In this document: positions 1 through 6,112 of the stretch, one piece after another
How positions within the stretch are numbered: position 1 is the stretch's first letter
How the letters are laid out: each line of letters starts with the position of its first letter
Source: an uncultured Catenibacterium sp.
Lineage (GTDB): Bacteria > Bacillota_I > Bacilli_A > Erysipelotrichales > Coprobacillaceae
Assembly: GCA_900764725.1 (NCBI GenBank)
Contig: CAAFPB010000553.1
Span: 1-9,515 of the forward strand
DNA: 9,515 nt
Reading direction: 5' to 3'
The notes under the pieces: model-generated
What the model was told of the DNA's origin: nothing
The model's input: only the letters and a program-made list of their open reading frames with translations
Databases searched by the model: none
Program-made: the position numbers and the translations under genes

Positions 1-31
1 ACTGGAGTTCAGACGTGTGCTCTTCCGATCT
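1..31. other. Illumina TruSeq read-2 adapter left in the contig
   Basis: The first 31 bases match the common Illumina TruSeq adapter, from ACTGGAGTTCAGACG to the terminal GCTCTTCCGATCT. The final T is the A-tailing ligation position, so genomic sequence begins at base 32. This is untrimmed library sequence, not biology. It marks the window's left edge as a contig end. Read on the minus strand it adds the peptide IGRAHV and a stop to the gene that runs into it. Confidence 0.97.
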
Positions 32-221
32 CAGATTTAAGTTCTACAAGAACACGCTCAATATCAGTAACTGCGTCTTCCATATAATCTGTATAATAAC
101 CAATGAGTTGTGAAATGAGGACATCCGCATTATTTTCTGCATGTACTGGTGTCACTAGAAATGCACTAAATATTAATGAGAAAGCAGTGAATAATGCGAA
201 TAATTTCTTAAATCGTTTCAT
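32..221 (-). CDS. Small secreted protein, N-terminal fragment (3' end lost)
   Basis: About 63 genuine codons are present. The protein opens with MKRFKKLFALF, a hydrophobic core to about residue 24 and a VHA motif at 26-28, which together look like a Sec signal peptide cleaved near residue 28. The mature part is acidic and probably helical (ADVLISQLIGYYTDYMEDAV, then DIERVLVELKSE). The start at 221 is supported by AAAAGGAGG eight bases upstream and by a strong promoter at 281-309. The open frame continues to base 9 only because it reads through adapter; the final residues IGRAHV are artefact. The true C-terminus, length and family cannot be known from this window. It is probably a single exported protein with its own transcription unit. 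Confidence 0.75.
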
Positions 222-280
222 AAATTTCGCCTCCTTTTTTCCTTATTTCCTCCTTACATATACATTCTCTTCTCAACTTC

Positions 281-309
281 ATCATACAAATAAAGCATAT
301 AAATCTCAA
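281..309 (-). promoter_or_regulatory. Sigma-A-type promoter of the secreted-protein gene
   Basis: On the minus strand there is a -35 box TTGAGA (309-304), a 17-base spacer and a -10 box TATGAT (286-281). Each box matches 5 of 6 consensus bases. Transcription would start near 274, giving an untranslated leader of about 50 bases that ends in AAAAGGAGG. The leader also holds a second Shine-Dalgarno-like AAGGAGG at about 248-254 with no start codon at a useful distance. Confidence 0.7.
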
Positions 310-366
310 CATCGATAGATGAAATAAACAGTTTCTAAAGGCTCATAATTATCTTACTTAGTATAA

Positions 367-389
367 TAAAAAGAGTACCGAAGTACTCT
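367..389 (-). terminator. Intrinsic terminator with UUCG tetraloop
   Basis: On the minus strand AGAGTAC (389-383) pairs perfectly with GTACTCT (378-372) around a TTCG loop closed by C-G, followed by TTTTTATT. The cUUCGg loop is an unusually stable RNA tetraloop. The stem begins inside the stop codon of the gene at 388-633, so the hairpin abuts the end of translation. It probably ends a transcript that also includes the ADP-ribosylglycohydrolase gene, because no terminator is visible between the two. Confidence 0.85.
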
Positions 390-633
390 ATTTATGATTC
401 AATATGGATCTAATACACATGAATAGTGAAAATACAAAAATAGCGATACGTAGTCCAAAATATGGCATACGTACGCCATAATCCAGATAATCAGATAAGG
501 CGATAAGACCCCAGATAATCCCCATCATTAAGTACTGTGCTGCCTCATAGCGATAGTCATCTTTATGTTTAGTACGTTCTCTCATCACTACCGCAAATCC
601 AATTACTGCAGCGAACATTAAAAATGTTAACAT
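388..633 (-). CDS. Small three-TM membrane protein, unknown function
   Basis: This 81-residue protein has hydrophobic segments at about 2-17, 36-50 and 57-75. They are separated by a charged stretch (RERTKHKDDYRYE, 18-30), and the tail ends RSILNHK. I do not recognise a family. The start at 633 is supported by AGAGGTG eight bases upstream. It lies 48 bases downstream of the ADP-ribosylglycohydrolase gene with neither a terminator nor a convincing promoter between, so cotranscription is likely. The tight fit of ribosome binding site, frame and terminator argues that it is a real gene. Confidence 0.7.
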   Translation of the reverse strand: MLTFLMFAAVIGFAVVMRERTKHKDDYRYEAAQYLMMGIIWGLIALSDYLDYGVRMPYFGLRIAIFVFSLFMCIRSILNHK

Positions 634-681
634 TTAAAATACACCTCTTTCTTACTCACTACATTAACACAAATAAGAGCA

Positions 682-1482
682 CTATTCTAGGATAACAGGA
701 GGATAAGCTTCTTCAAATTGTTTCAAATAAGATATAAGTATATCATCTAAATAGTTCAAAGCCTGTTCTCTAACGCTTCTAGGAATACCATAGTATGCTT
801 CTGCAATACCACCGCATATAGCTCCTATTGTATCACTATCTCCACCAATAGAAATCGCATTCCTGATTGCATCTTCATAGTCTGTTGATTCAAAGAAAGC
901 CTCTAATGCCTGAGGAACTGTTTTTTGACATATCTCATTAAACTCATAAGTGTCTCTTATTTCATCAAGAGTAAAATCTATTTTATAGAAATTACGATTA
1001 ATATAGTCTTTAATTTCTTCTTTTGTTGAACCTGTCTTAGCTAGAAAGATAGCAGCAGCGGTTGCCTGTGCCCCTTTGATACCTTCAGGATGATCATGAC
1101 TGATGGCAGTCACTCTTCTTGATAATTCTAATGCTTCTTCTAAAGAAGATGCCACAGTTCCTGCCGCACTTACTCTCATTGCAGCGCCATTTCCATAACT
1201 ATTATACGGCTTTGGATCATCTCCAAAGATCCAAAAATAAAAGCTAACTCCATAACCACAATAAGGATATTGTCTACCTAAAGACTGCATACATTCAATT
1301 GTATTCTTTTCTAATTCTTCATAATCAGGCTGACTTTTAAGTAATCCTGCTCCTATCGCAAGACTCATAATACTATCATCCGTAGGCATGCATTCCTTCG
1401 CAAATAGTTCAAAGTCTTTCCCTTTATAATTTTCCCATTCAAATCTAGAACCAACAATATCTCCAATAATCGCACCTATCAT
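682..1482 (-). CDS. ADP-ribosylglycohydrolase (ARH/DraG family)
   Basis: This 266-residue protein is close to the usual size for the family and has its conserved metal and ligand segments in order. They are GDIVGSRFE near the N-terminus (7-15), the metal-binding TDDS at 34-37 followed by MSLAIG, SYGNGAAMR at 95-103, SHDHPEG at 128-134 and GGDSDTIGAICGG at 213-225. Members bind two Mg2+ ions and hydrolyse the bond between ADP-ribose and a protein side chain or a small ADP-ribosylated molecule. The substrate here cannot be told. There is no signal peptide, so it is cytosolic. AAAGGGG about eight bases before the ATG supports the start. No ADP-ribosyltransferase is encoded in the window. It is probably cotranscribed with the small membrane protein downstream; no clear promoter was found just upstream. 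Confidence 0.93.
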   Translation of the reverse strand: MIGAIIGDIVGSRFEWENYKGKDFELFAKECMPTDDSIMSLAIGAGLLKSQPDYEELEKNTIECMQSLGRQYPYCGYGVSFYFWIFGDDPKPYNSYGNGAAMRVSAAGTVASSLEEALELSRRVTAISHDHPEGIKGAQATAAAIFLAKTGSTKEEIKDYINRNFYKIDFTLDEIRDTYEFNEICQKTVPQALEAFFESTDYEDAIRNAISIGGDSDTIGAICGGIAEAYYGIPRSVREQALNYLDDILISYLKQFEEAYPPVILE

Positions 1483-1558
1483 TGTATCATCCCCTTTAGA
1501 CTATTGTATTCCTAAATAAAGCTGAATTCTACAGAAAAAGGATTATCCAAAGATGATC

Positions 1559-1748
1559 CTAAACTATGAATTCATACTCTCCAAAAGACAATAACTGAGC
1601 ATCTTGATGAGGTAATGTAACAGAAGCAATAGTATGAAATGGAATAAAGCTATGACATGTGTTTCCACCATCATATTTCTTCCGCTAACTTCAAGGCAAT
1701 CTTCTAGGATAAGGATGCAATACCATTCTTCAAGAGTGATAATACTGA
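1559..1748 (-). pseudogene. Decayed 3' remnant of an unidentified gene
   Basis: The 287-base gap between the ADP-ribosylglycohydrolase and the next gene is not blank. A minus-strand frame from 1675 to 1559 encodes 38 protein-like residues starting YDGGNTCHSFIPFHTIAS and ending SFGEYEFIV, then TAG. One extra base (1676) upstream, the frame switches to KIALKLAEE (1703-1677), and beyond an in-frame TAG (1706-1704) to SVLSLLKNGIASLS (1748-1707). The pieces read as one protein tail broken by a single-base frameshift and a nonsense codon. There is no ribosome binding site or start codon. I cannot name the family. Chance open frame in AT-rich DNA is the alternative explanation. Confidence 0.4.
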
Positions 1749-1769
1749 AAAATATGTTAAAAAAATAAT

Positions 1770-1976
1770 CTATAAAGGCATTGCCTGATTGGCATAGATA
1801 AATACAGCTATCATTCCTAATAAGAATCCTATCATTGCGACAATGATTAATACTTTAAGGCTTATTTGTTTGTAAATGATTTTAGAAATAATTATTGTGA
1901 CTATAAATGTAATGAAAGCACAAAGTAACGCAATACCAAACAGTGTCCATAACCAATTGAGTTCATGAATTATCAT
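1770..1976 (-). CDS. Small two-TM membrane protein, unknown function
   Basis: This 68-residue protein has two long hydrophobic helices at about 9-33 and 41-63, joined by a short basic loop (SKIIYKQISLK), with a short polar tail. No family is recognised. AAAGGAG six bases upstream of the ATG at 1976 supports the start. The ribosome binding site lies right after the hairpin that follows the flavodoxin gene. Expression is therefore either by read-through of that weak terminator or from a promoter I could not place. It may be a distal member of the flavodoxin transcript. Confidence 0.6.
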   Translation of the reverse strand: MIIHELNWLWTLFGIALLCAFITFIVTIIISKIIYKQISLKVLIIVAMIGFLLGMIAVFIYANQAMPL

Positions 1977-1991
1977 AATGCACTCCTTTCA

Positions 1992-2030
1992 TAAGAGAAA
2001 AGCATAAGAGTTTACATACCCTTATGCTTT
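1992..2030 (-). terminator. Probable intrinsic terminator of the flavodoxin gene
   Basis: On the minus strand AAAGCATAAG (2030-2021) pairs perfectly with CTTATGCTTT (2008-1999) around a 12-base loop, followed by TCTCTTATG. The TAA stop of the flavodoxin lies inside the left arm, so terminating ribosomes could influence folding. The stem is AT-rich and the U-tract is interrupted, so read-through into the small membrane-protein gene is plausible. Confidence 0.55.
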
Positions 2031-2519
2031 AATTTTAGTTATTAAATTATTTAAATCATTTTCATCAGGATGTGTTAAAGCTTGATCAAAGTTTTCAATG
2101 AGCATATCAATATTAGGCATATGATCAGGCTGCGCTTTCATCTTGACATATCTATCACGTACTGATTGTGGCATCTTACCTTGACACATATATTCACCAA
2201 CTATAGTATTACTTGCATCAATACTTGTTTTCACATTATTTAGAATTCTCTGGAAATATTCTTCACTTACTCCAAATCCTGCTGTACCAAACAAGAAGAT
2301 CTTCTTATTTTTTAAAGTTTCTAATAGTTTAAGTGTATTTGCATCTGCATTACCTTTATCTGTCCAAAAACCAATATAAAGCATATTTGATTCTACCTCA
2401 ATACAAGGTCCAAAATAATCACAATCTTCTTTAGGTAACGCTTCGTGAATAGCTTCAGCAAGCATTTTTGTATTACCTGTTGGAGAACTAAATAGTATTG
2501 AATATCTTTCTTTTTCCAT
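2022..2519 (-). CDS. Flavodoxin-family protein (Flavodoxin_3 / BilS-like)
   Basis: This 165-residue protein opens with a beta strand and the FMN phosphate-binding loop SSPTGNT at 11-17, the hallmark of flavodoxins. GFWTDKGNAD (50-59), IFLFGTAGFG (74-83) and a YMCQGKMP segment (110-117) are the pattern I associate with the Flavodoxin_3 group, which includes BilS, the flavodoxin-like partner of the gut bilirubin reductase BilR. That assignment is from memory and moderate. The protein should bind FMN in the cytosol and pass electrons to a partner, and no partner reductase is visible here. The start at 2519 has GAGGT about eight bases upstream. A perfect extended -10 lies just before the gene, so it can be transcribed apart from the MarR operon as well as with it. 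Confidence 0.85.
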   Translation of the reverse strand: MEKERYSILFSSPTGNTKMLAEAIHEALPKEDCDYFGPCIEVESNMLYIGFWTDKGNADANTLKLLETLKNKKIFLFGTAGFGVSEEYFQRILNNVKTSIDASNTIVGEYMCQGKMPQSVRDRYVKMKAQPDHMPNIDMLIENFDQALTHPDENDLNNLITKIKA

Positions 2520-2554
2520 TATTTCTACCTCACTTAATGATTTATTACAATACT

Positions 2555-2563
2555 ATTATAACA
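2555..2563 (-). promoter_or_regulatory. Extended -10 promoter of the flavodoxin gene
   Basis: On the minus strand TGTTATAAT (2563-2555) is a perfect TGn extension plus a consensus TATAAT. No good -35 box lies 16-18 bases upstream, which is normal for extended -10 promoters. Transcription would start near 2548, about 28 bases before the ATG. The element sits just after the stop codon of the membrane-protein gene. Confidence 0.6.
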
Positions 2564-2568
2564 CTATT

Positions 2569-3249
2569 CTATTTAAATAATAGCTGTAATCCCATTACAA
2601 TCACCCACATATAGGCACATGTTTTAGGAATCATTAATAAACCAACTTTAGGTTTTTTCTTACTTAATAATGTCACTGGCAAATAACAGCCAAATGAGAT
2701 GATGATAGCTGCAACCATTCTAGTCATGTGAAGGTTACCAGTATTACCACTTATTGCATATAGAATAATAATGCCAATACCAGTTACCGCAAATACTGCA
2801 TTTCTGATAATAGATAATGTAAGGTTCCCTTTATCGCCACACCAGTCATTTTGTGGTAAGAAGCATACTGCAATTCTAATGATTGCTGAAACATAGATCA
2901 TTGCTTCTACAATAAATGGTGCTTTAAGTGTTGGAAATGTGAGTTTCCAGATATAAAGTAAGATAATATAGAAAACAGTCATAGTAATAGAAGAGACCTG
3001 TAATCCAATACCAAGCTGTCTCTTGATTTTTTCATTAGTTCCTTTAAATGCTCTAATAATTCTAGGAACTAAGTGGAAAGCATCACCACCACATAATGTA
3101 AGAGTTAAGATACCATATAAGGTAAATAGCATATTACCATTGGCTTTTGTTAGGAAGATTATTCCAGCTACTAAGTCAAATAATAAATAACAGGTATCAA
3201 AGATAGCCTCCATAATATCAGGCATTTTAGGTACATATTTTTCAGTCAT
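2569..3249 (-). CDS. Seven-TM integral membrane protein, unknown function
   Basis: This 226-residue protein is mostly hydrophobic, with about seven predicted helices near 17-35, 40-57, 86-102, 112-132, 148-167, 178-197 and 207-225. Polar residues that could be functional sit in GGDAFHLVPR (54-63, after helix 2) and PQNDWCGDKG (132-141, between helices 4 and 5). I do not recognise the family. A longer frame begins at 3276, but AAGGA lies eight bases before the ATG at 3249. The intermediate ATG (3258) overlaps that ribosome binding site, and the longest version would overlap the MarR gene, so 3249 is preferred. It follows the MarR gene by five bases, so they form an operon and this protein is the most direct candidate target of the regulator. 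A transport or redox-linked membrane role is speculative. Confidence 0.8.
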   Translation of the reverse strand: MTEKYVPKMPDIMEAIFDTCYLLFDLVAGIIFLTKANGNMLFTLYGILTLTLCGGDAFHLVPRIIRAFKGTNEKIKRQLGIGLQVSSITMTVFYIILLYIWKLTFPTLKAPFIVEAMIYVSAIIRIAVCFLPQNDWCGDKGNLTLSIIRNAVFAVTGIGIIILYAISGNTGNLHMTRMVAAIIISFGCYLPVTLLSKKKPKVGLLMIPKTCAYMWVIVMGLQLLFK

Positions 3250-3254
3250 ATTGA

Positions 3255-3686
3255 TCATCCTTTCTTTTGAATGCATTCTTCCGCATTCCTACAAATTTTT
3301 TCAAATACTTTTTTACACACTTTTATTTCATCTTCTGTGAGACCCTGAAGCATATCATGTGCAAATTGATTTTGAACATTGAGTCCTTCTTTCACAATTT
3401 CATTGGCTGAATCCTGTAAGAATAACTCTACACGCTTCTTGTTTTTTTCATTTGTCTTTTTAATAATATAACCCCGGTCTTCTAATACTTTTAATGCTGT
3501 TGAGACATGGGATTTTGTCGACTTTCTTATTCTGACAATATCTGCAGCGGTATTGTATTCAGGATTGTGATACAAGAACATCAGTATGTCATATTCCATC
3601 TTCTTAAGATGATACTTATCACATGTAGATGCTGTCAGCATCTCATAATAGAGGGTAATTGTTTTATGTTGATCCCAGAAATACAT
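3255..3686 (-). CDS. MarR-family transcriptional regulator
   Basis: This 143-residue protein has the MarR-type winged helix: helix KMEYDILMFLYH (29-40), then TAADIVRIRKST (46-57), a recognition helix around KSHVSTALKVLEDRG (58-72), and a basic wing with KKTNEKNKKRVELFL (76-90). The C-terminal helices would form the dimer. The frame extends to 3767, but the start at 3686 is chosen because AAAGGAGG lies six bases upstream. The longer version would start with TTG inside the promoter's own -35 box. The regulator is probably a repressor of its own operon, since two palindromes cover the promoter and leader. The ligand is unknown. The membrane protein five bases downstream and the flavodoxin beyond it are the likely regulon. 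Confidence 0.9.
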   Translation of the reverse strand: MYFWDQHKTITLYYEMLTASTCDKYHLKKMEYDILMFLYHNPEYNTAADIVRIRKSTKSHVSTALKVLEDRGYIIKKTNEKNKKRVELFLQDSANEIVKEGLNVQNQFAHDMLQGLTEDEIKVCKKVFEKICRNAEECIQKKG

Positions 3687-3701
3687 AGTAATCCTCCTTT
3701 C

Positions 3702-3744
3702 TATAGTTCTATTTAGAACATTGATGGTTCTAAATAGAACTATA
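3702..3744. promoter_or_regulatory. Paired MarR operators in an 18-bp inverted repeat
   Basis: Two copies of a 14-bp palindrome, GTTCTATTTAGAAC (3706-3719) and GTTCTAAATAGAAC (3727-3740), lie with centres 21 bp apart, two helical turns. Together they form a perfect 18-bp inverted repeat (3702-3719 and 3727-3744) with a 7-base spacer. The right copy overlaps the -10 box; the left one lies in the leader just before the ribosome binding site. Dimers bound here would sit on one DNA face and block RNA polymerase. Confidence 0.85.
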
Positions 3745-3767
3745 TACCTAATAAGCATTGTTGTCAA
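3739..3767 (-). promoter_or_regulatory. Promoter of the MarR operon
   Basis: On the minus strand there is a perfect TTGACA (3767-3762), a 17-base spacer and TATAGT (3744-3739, 5 of 6). Transcription would start near 3732, between the two operator palindromes. This is the best sigma-A-type promoter in the window. Together with the operators it implies strong expression when the regulator is released. Confidence 0.85.
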
Positions 3768-3770
3768 TTG

Positions 3771-3800
3771 AAAAGGTCAATGAGCTGACTCATTGACCTG
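3771..3800 (-). terminator. Intrinsic terminator of the large surface-protein gene
   Basis: On the minus strand AGGTCAATGAG (3799-3789) pairs perfectly over 11 bp with CTCATTGACCT (3784-3774) around a TCAG loop, followed by TTTC. It lies 12 bases after the stop codon of the 3812-6106 gene. It ends only a few bases before the -35 box of the MarR promoter, so it insulates that operon. Confidence 0.85.
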
Positions 3801-3811
3801 GGAGATAGGTA

Positions 3812-6106
3812 TTATTTAACTTTTCTATATTTTAATAATCCAGCTACAAATAAAGCTGAAATAAGAGTGACCATTACACAAATCATAATCTGAGTAGGAT
3901 CACCTGTATCGACTTTCTTATTGTCTTCTTTTTTGTTTTCATTTGGTTTTATAGTTGTTGTAGTTGAATCAGTTGGTTTGTTTACTTCAATGTTTGGTTT
4001 ATCTTCAGTACTAGGCTGATCATTTTTATCTGTACCTGGCTTATCAGTTTCAGGTTTTGGGTTTTCTGATCCATCTGTAATTTTCCAAAGCTGTGTACCC
4101 CAGAACGGATTAGCCATACCAAGGAACAAACCATTATCAGTAGGAATAAATGCACGACCACCATGATTAAACTTATCATTAAAACCATTACGAGTTAAGG
4201 CATCAAAATGAACACCATCAGAAGAAACTAATACATCACATCCTGCTTCCTGTGTAGAAACAATCTGACTACATCCATAATAATATACAAAATCTTCTAC
4301 TGTACTATTTAGGATAATATCATCAATCTGTTTTTCTAATTCAGGATCAATTTCATGTAGAAGTGGTTTAACATATTTCTTATAGTTGTTAATCATTTCA
4401 TCATATACTTCTACAATATCTTCTTCTGTAGCTCTTGATTTGTTAGATTCATCAACGATATCTTTCATATCTTCTAGTGAATCCATCATTTCATCTACCG
4501 ATTCATCATCACTTACGACTGCGACACCATCTGGATCTTTCTTTAAGCTTTCAAGAAGTTCTTCTACATAATCCATCTTCTTCTTAAATTCTTCAGGTGT
4601 CATTTCTGAAAGACTACCATCAGTCAACTGCGTAAATCCTTTGGCAAGCGTAGTGATATCAAATGTCCCAATAACGAGTTTATTGTTGTATTCAGAGAAT
4701 CTCCATAAGTACTGTGTAGAAGCAGCTCCAAAGCCATCATCATTGATTAATTCAATGTTTCCGTTTTTGTCCATACGGTTTAAGCAAGCTGGATTCTTTA
4801 AATCTTCATAAAGTAAATGGAAATCTCCTTTATTACCAATATCCGCTAAGTCAAGCATTGGATCATTGTATCCACCTATATAAAGATGATCTTTATATAC
4901 ATATAGGTTACCTGCACAAGACTGTTTCTTACCTAAACCAAATTCATATTGAGCCCCTTTAGATGTATCACCAATAATTGGAGTCCATTTCCAAGAACCA
5001 TCCTTTTGTGGGTCTCCACGATATACCGCAAAACCCTGTTTATTTGTCACACCAGTTGTTGCATCTGTTTTACCAGTAACCATGGATACATAAAGAGACC
5101 CATTAAATTCAGCAAGATCCCATAATCCTCCACCATTGATACTATCACGTATCCAGCATGCTGGTAGATCATCAAATGTTTCCTGATTCGCAATCACCTT
5201 CCAGCTATCTACATCTTCAGGATTATCTGTTTCAAGTAAACGTACACCTTCCATTCTAGGATTATCATCTTTATAGCGTACGTCCTTCTTAGCGATGGCT
5301 TTAATCGCATTCTGATAAGCCTGTGGTAATTGTGAGCCTCCTTCAAACATATGATCAGGATCTGCACCGTCAGTCGCAAGTGAAACCAATAATTTACCAT
5401 TCATGATAGTAAGTCCTCGAATACCATTTGAAAAGGCTGAGTTTTCTGCAGTTTTCTGCATTACTACTTTTGTTTCTTTTGTTTTTGGATCAATCTGCAA
5501 TAATCGAGAAGTTGGATAACCTGCACAGGCAAAGTATAATTTACCTTTGTATTCTATAGCCATTCTATATCCATTCCAGTTCACAAATGACGAACTTTCT
5601 TTTTCTACATATACTAATTCTGCTTTATAAGTATACTTATTTACACGCATAATACATGGTGTCCCTTTAGTAGAATTTGCACCATCTGGGAAGTTACCAT
5701 CATACACCACATTTAAGATGTTTGTCGCAACTGTTCCTGCTTTTTGTGCAGGATTTTTATCTCCTCTTTTTTCAAAAAGAGATGTCAAATTATTCTTTAG
5801 ATTTCGATAATAAATACCTGAGATTGGGTTCCAGCATGTACCAAGATATATGTAATTTCCATATTCTACACTAGACCATACATAGCTTTGGTTACGATTT
5901 TTTTCTTCACCCATTAACTCAAAAGGAAGAATACCATCGATTTCTCCTGCACCTCTATCTTGATGAGATACTTTAGAAATCATATAACCATTTTTTGAGA
6001 TTGTACCCGCATTTTCATTTAATCCTGATGCACTAGAAAAACCTACTGTCAAACAAGATAGTGAAAGTGCTGCAGTTAATGCAAACTTTAAAAACTTCTT
6101 TCCCAT
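3812..6106 (-). CDS. Secreted, C-terminally anchored beta-propeller protein
   Basis: This 764-residue protein has a signal peptide (basic MGKKFLKF, hydrophobic core to about residue 20, cleavage probably near the SSASG at 24-28). Seven spaced copies of a blade-like strand motif follow: YGNYIYLG, YKGKLYFA, MNGKLLVS, FNGSLYVS, YKDHLYIG, YNNKLVIG and DNGLFLGM, at about 82, 186, 235, 334, 404, 473 and 657. This suggests a seven-bladed propeller. An acidic, lysine-rich helical insert (about 499-603) splits blades six and seven. A low-complexity Pro/Thr/Lys/Asp linker (680-730) leads to VDTGD (732-736), a hydrophobic helix (740-758) and a KYRKVK tail. That order resembles a non-canonical sortase signal, or a plain membrane anchor. 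GGAGGG is eight bases from the ATG at 6106 and only two from an earlier ATG at 6112, so 6106 is chosen. The ligand or enzymatic role is unknown. Confidence 0.82.
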   Translation of the reverse strand: MGKKFLKFALTAALSLSCLTVGFSSASGLNENAGTISKNGYMISKVSHQDRGAGEIDGILPFELMGEEKNRNQSYVWSSVEYGNYIYLGTCWNPISGIYYRNLKNNLTSLFEKRGDKNPAQKAGTVATNILNVVYDGNFPDGANSTKGTPCIMRVNKYTYKAELVYVEKESSSFVNWNGYRMAIEYKGKLYFACAGYPTSRLLQIDPKTKETKVVMQKTAENSAFSNGIRGLTIMNGKLLVSLATDGADPDHMFEGGSQLPQAYQNAIKAIAKKDVRYKDDNPRMEGVRLLETDNPEDVDSWKVIANQETFDDLPACWIRDSINGGGLWDLAEFNGSLYVSMVTGKTDATTGVTNKQGFAVYRGDPQKDGSWKWTPIIGDTSKGAQYEFGLGKKQSCAGNLYVYKDHLYIGGYNDPMLDLADIGNKGDFHLLYEDLKNPACLNRMDKNGNIELINDDGFGAASTQYLWRFSEYNNKLVIGTFDITTLAKGFTQLTDGSLSEMTPEEFKKKMDYVEELLESLKKDPDGVAVVSDDESVDEMMDSLEDMKDIVDESNKSRATEEDIVEVYDEMINNYKKYVKPLLHEIDPELEKQIDDIILNSTVEDFVYYYGCSQIVSTQEAGCDVLVSSDGVHFDALTRNGFNDKFNHGGRAFIPTDNGLFLGMANPFWGTQLWKITDGSENPKPETDKPGTDKNDQPSTEDKPNIEVNKPTDSTTTTIKPNENKKEDNKKVDTGDPTQIMICVMVTLISALFVAGLLKYRKVK

Positions 6107-6112
6107 GTTCAT

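Noticed and set aside
103..318. Plus-strand open frame of 71 codons
   Set aside because: It runs antisense through the signal-peptide gene and its promoter, has no ribosome binding site, and the minus-strand gene has both.
1501..1560. Promoter for the ADP-ribosylglycohydrolase
   Set aside because: TAGAAT and TACAAT hexamers exist, but neither has a credible -35 box and the second would place the start on the ribosome binding site.
3250..3276. Longer start of the seven-TM protein
   Set aside because: It would overlap the MarR gene and lacks a ribosome binding site; AAGGA is correctly spaced for 3249.
3507..3716. Plus-strand frame opposite the MarR gene
   Set aside because: It is antisense to a clear winged-helix coding region and has no upstream signals.
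3687..3767. N-terminal extension of the MarR protein by 27 residues
   Set aside because: The TTG start would be the -35 box of the promoter and the extension crosses both operators; the ATG at 3686 has a consensus ribosome binding site.
4386..4571. Serine-rich plus-strand frame
   Set aside because: It is the complement of the acidic Asp/Glu/Ser insert of the surface protein; its composition is a mirror artefact.
3982..5400. Minus-strand alternative frames inside the surface-protein gene (3982-4188, 5209-5400)
   Set aside because: They are out of frame within an intact 764-codon gene and show no start signals or recognisable motifs.
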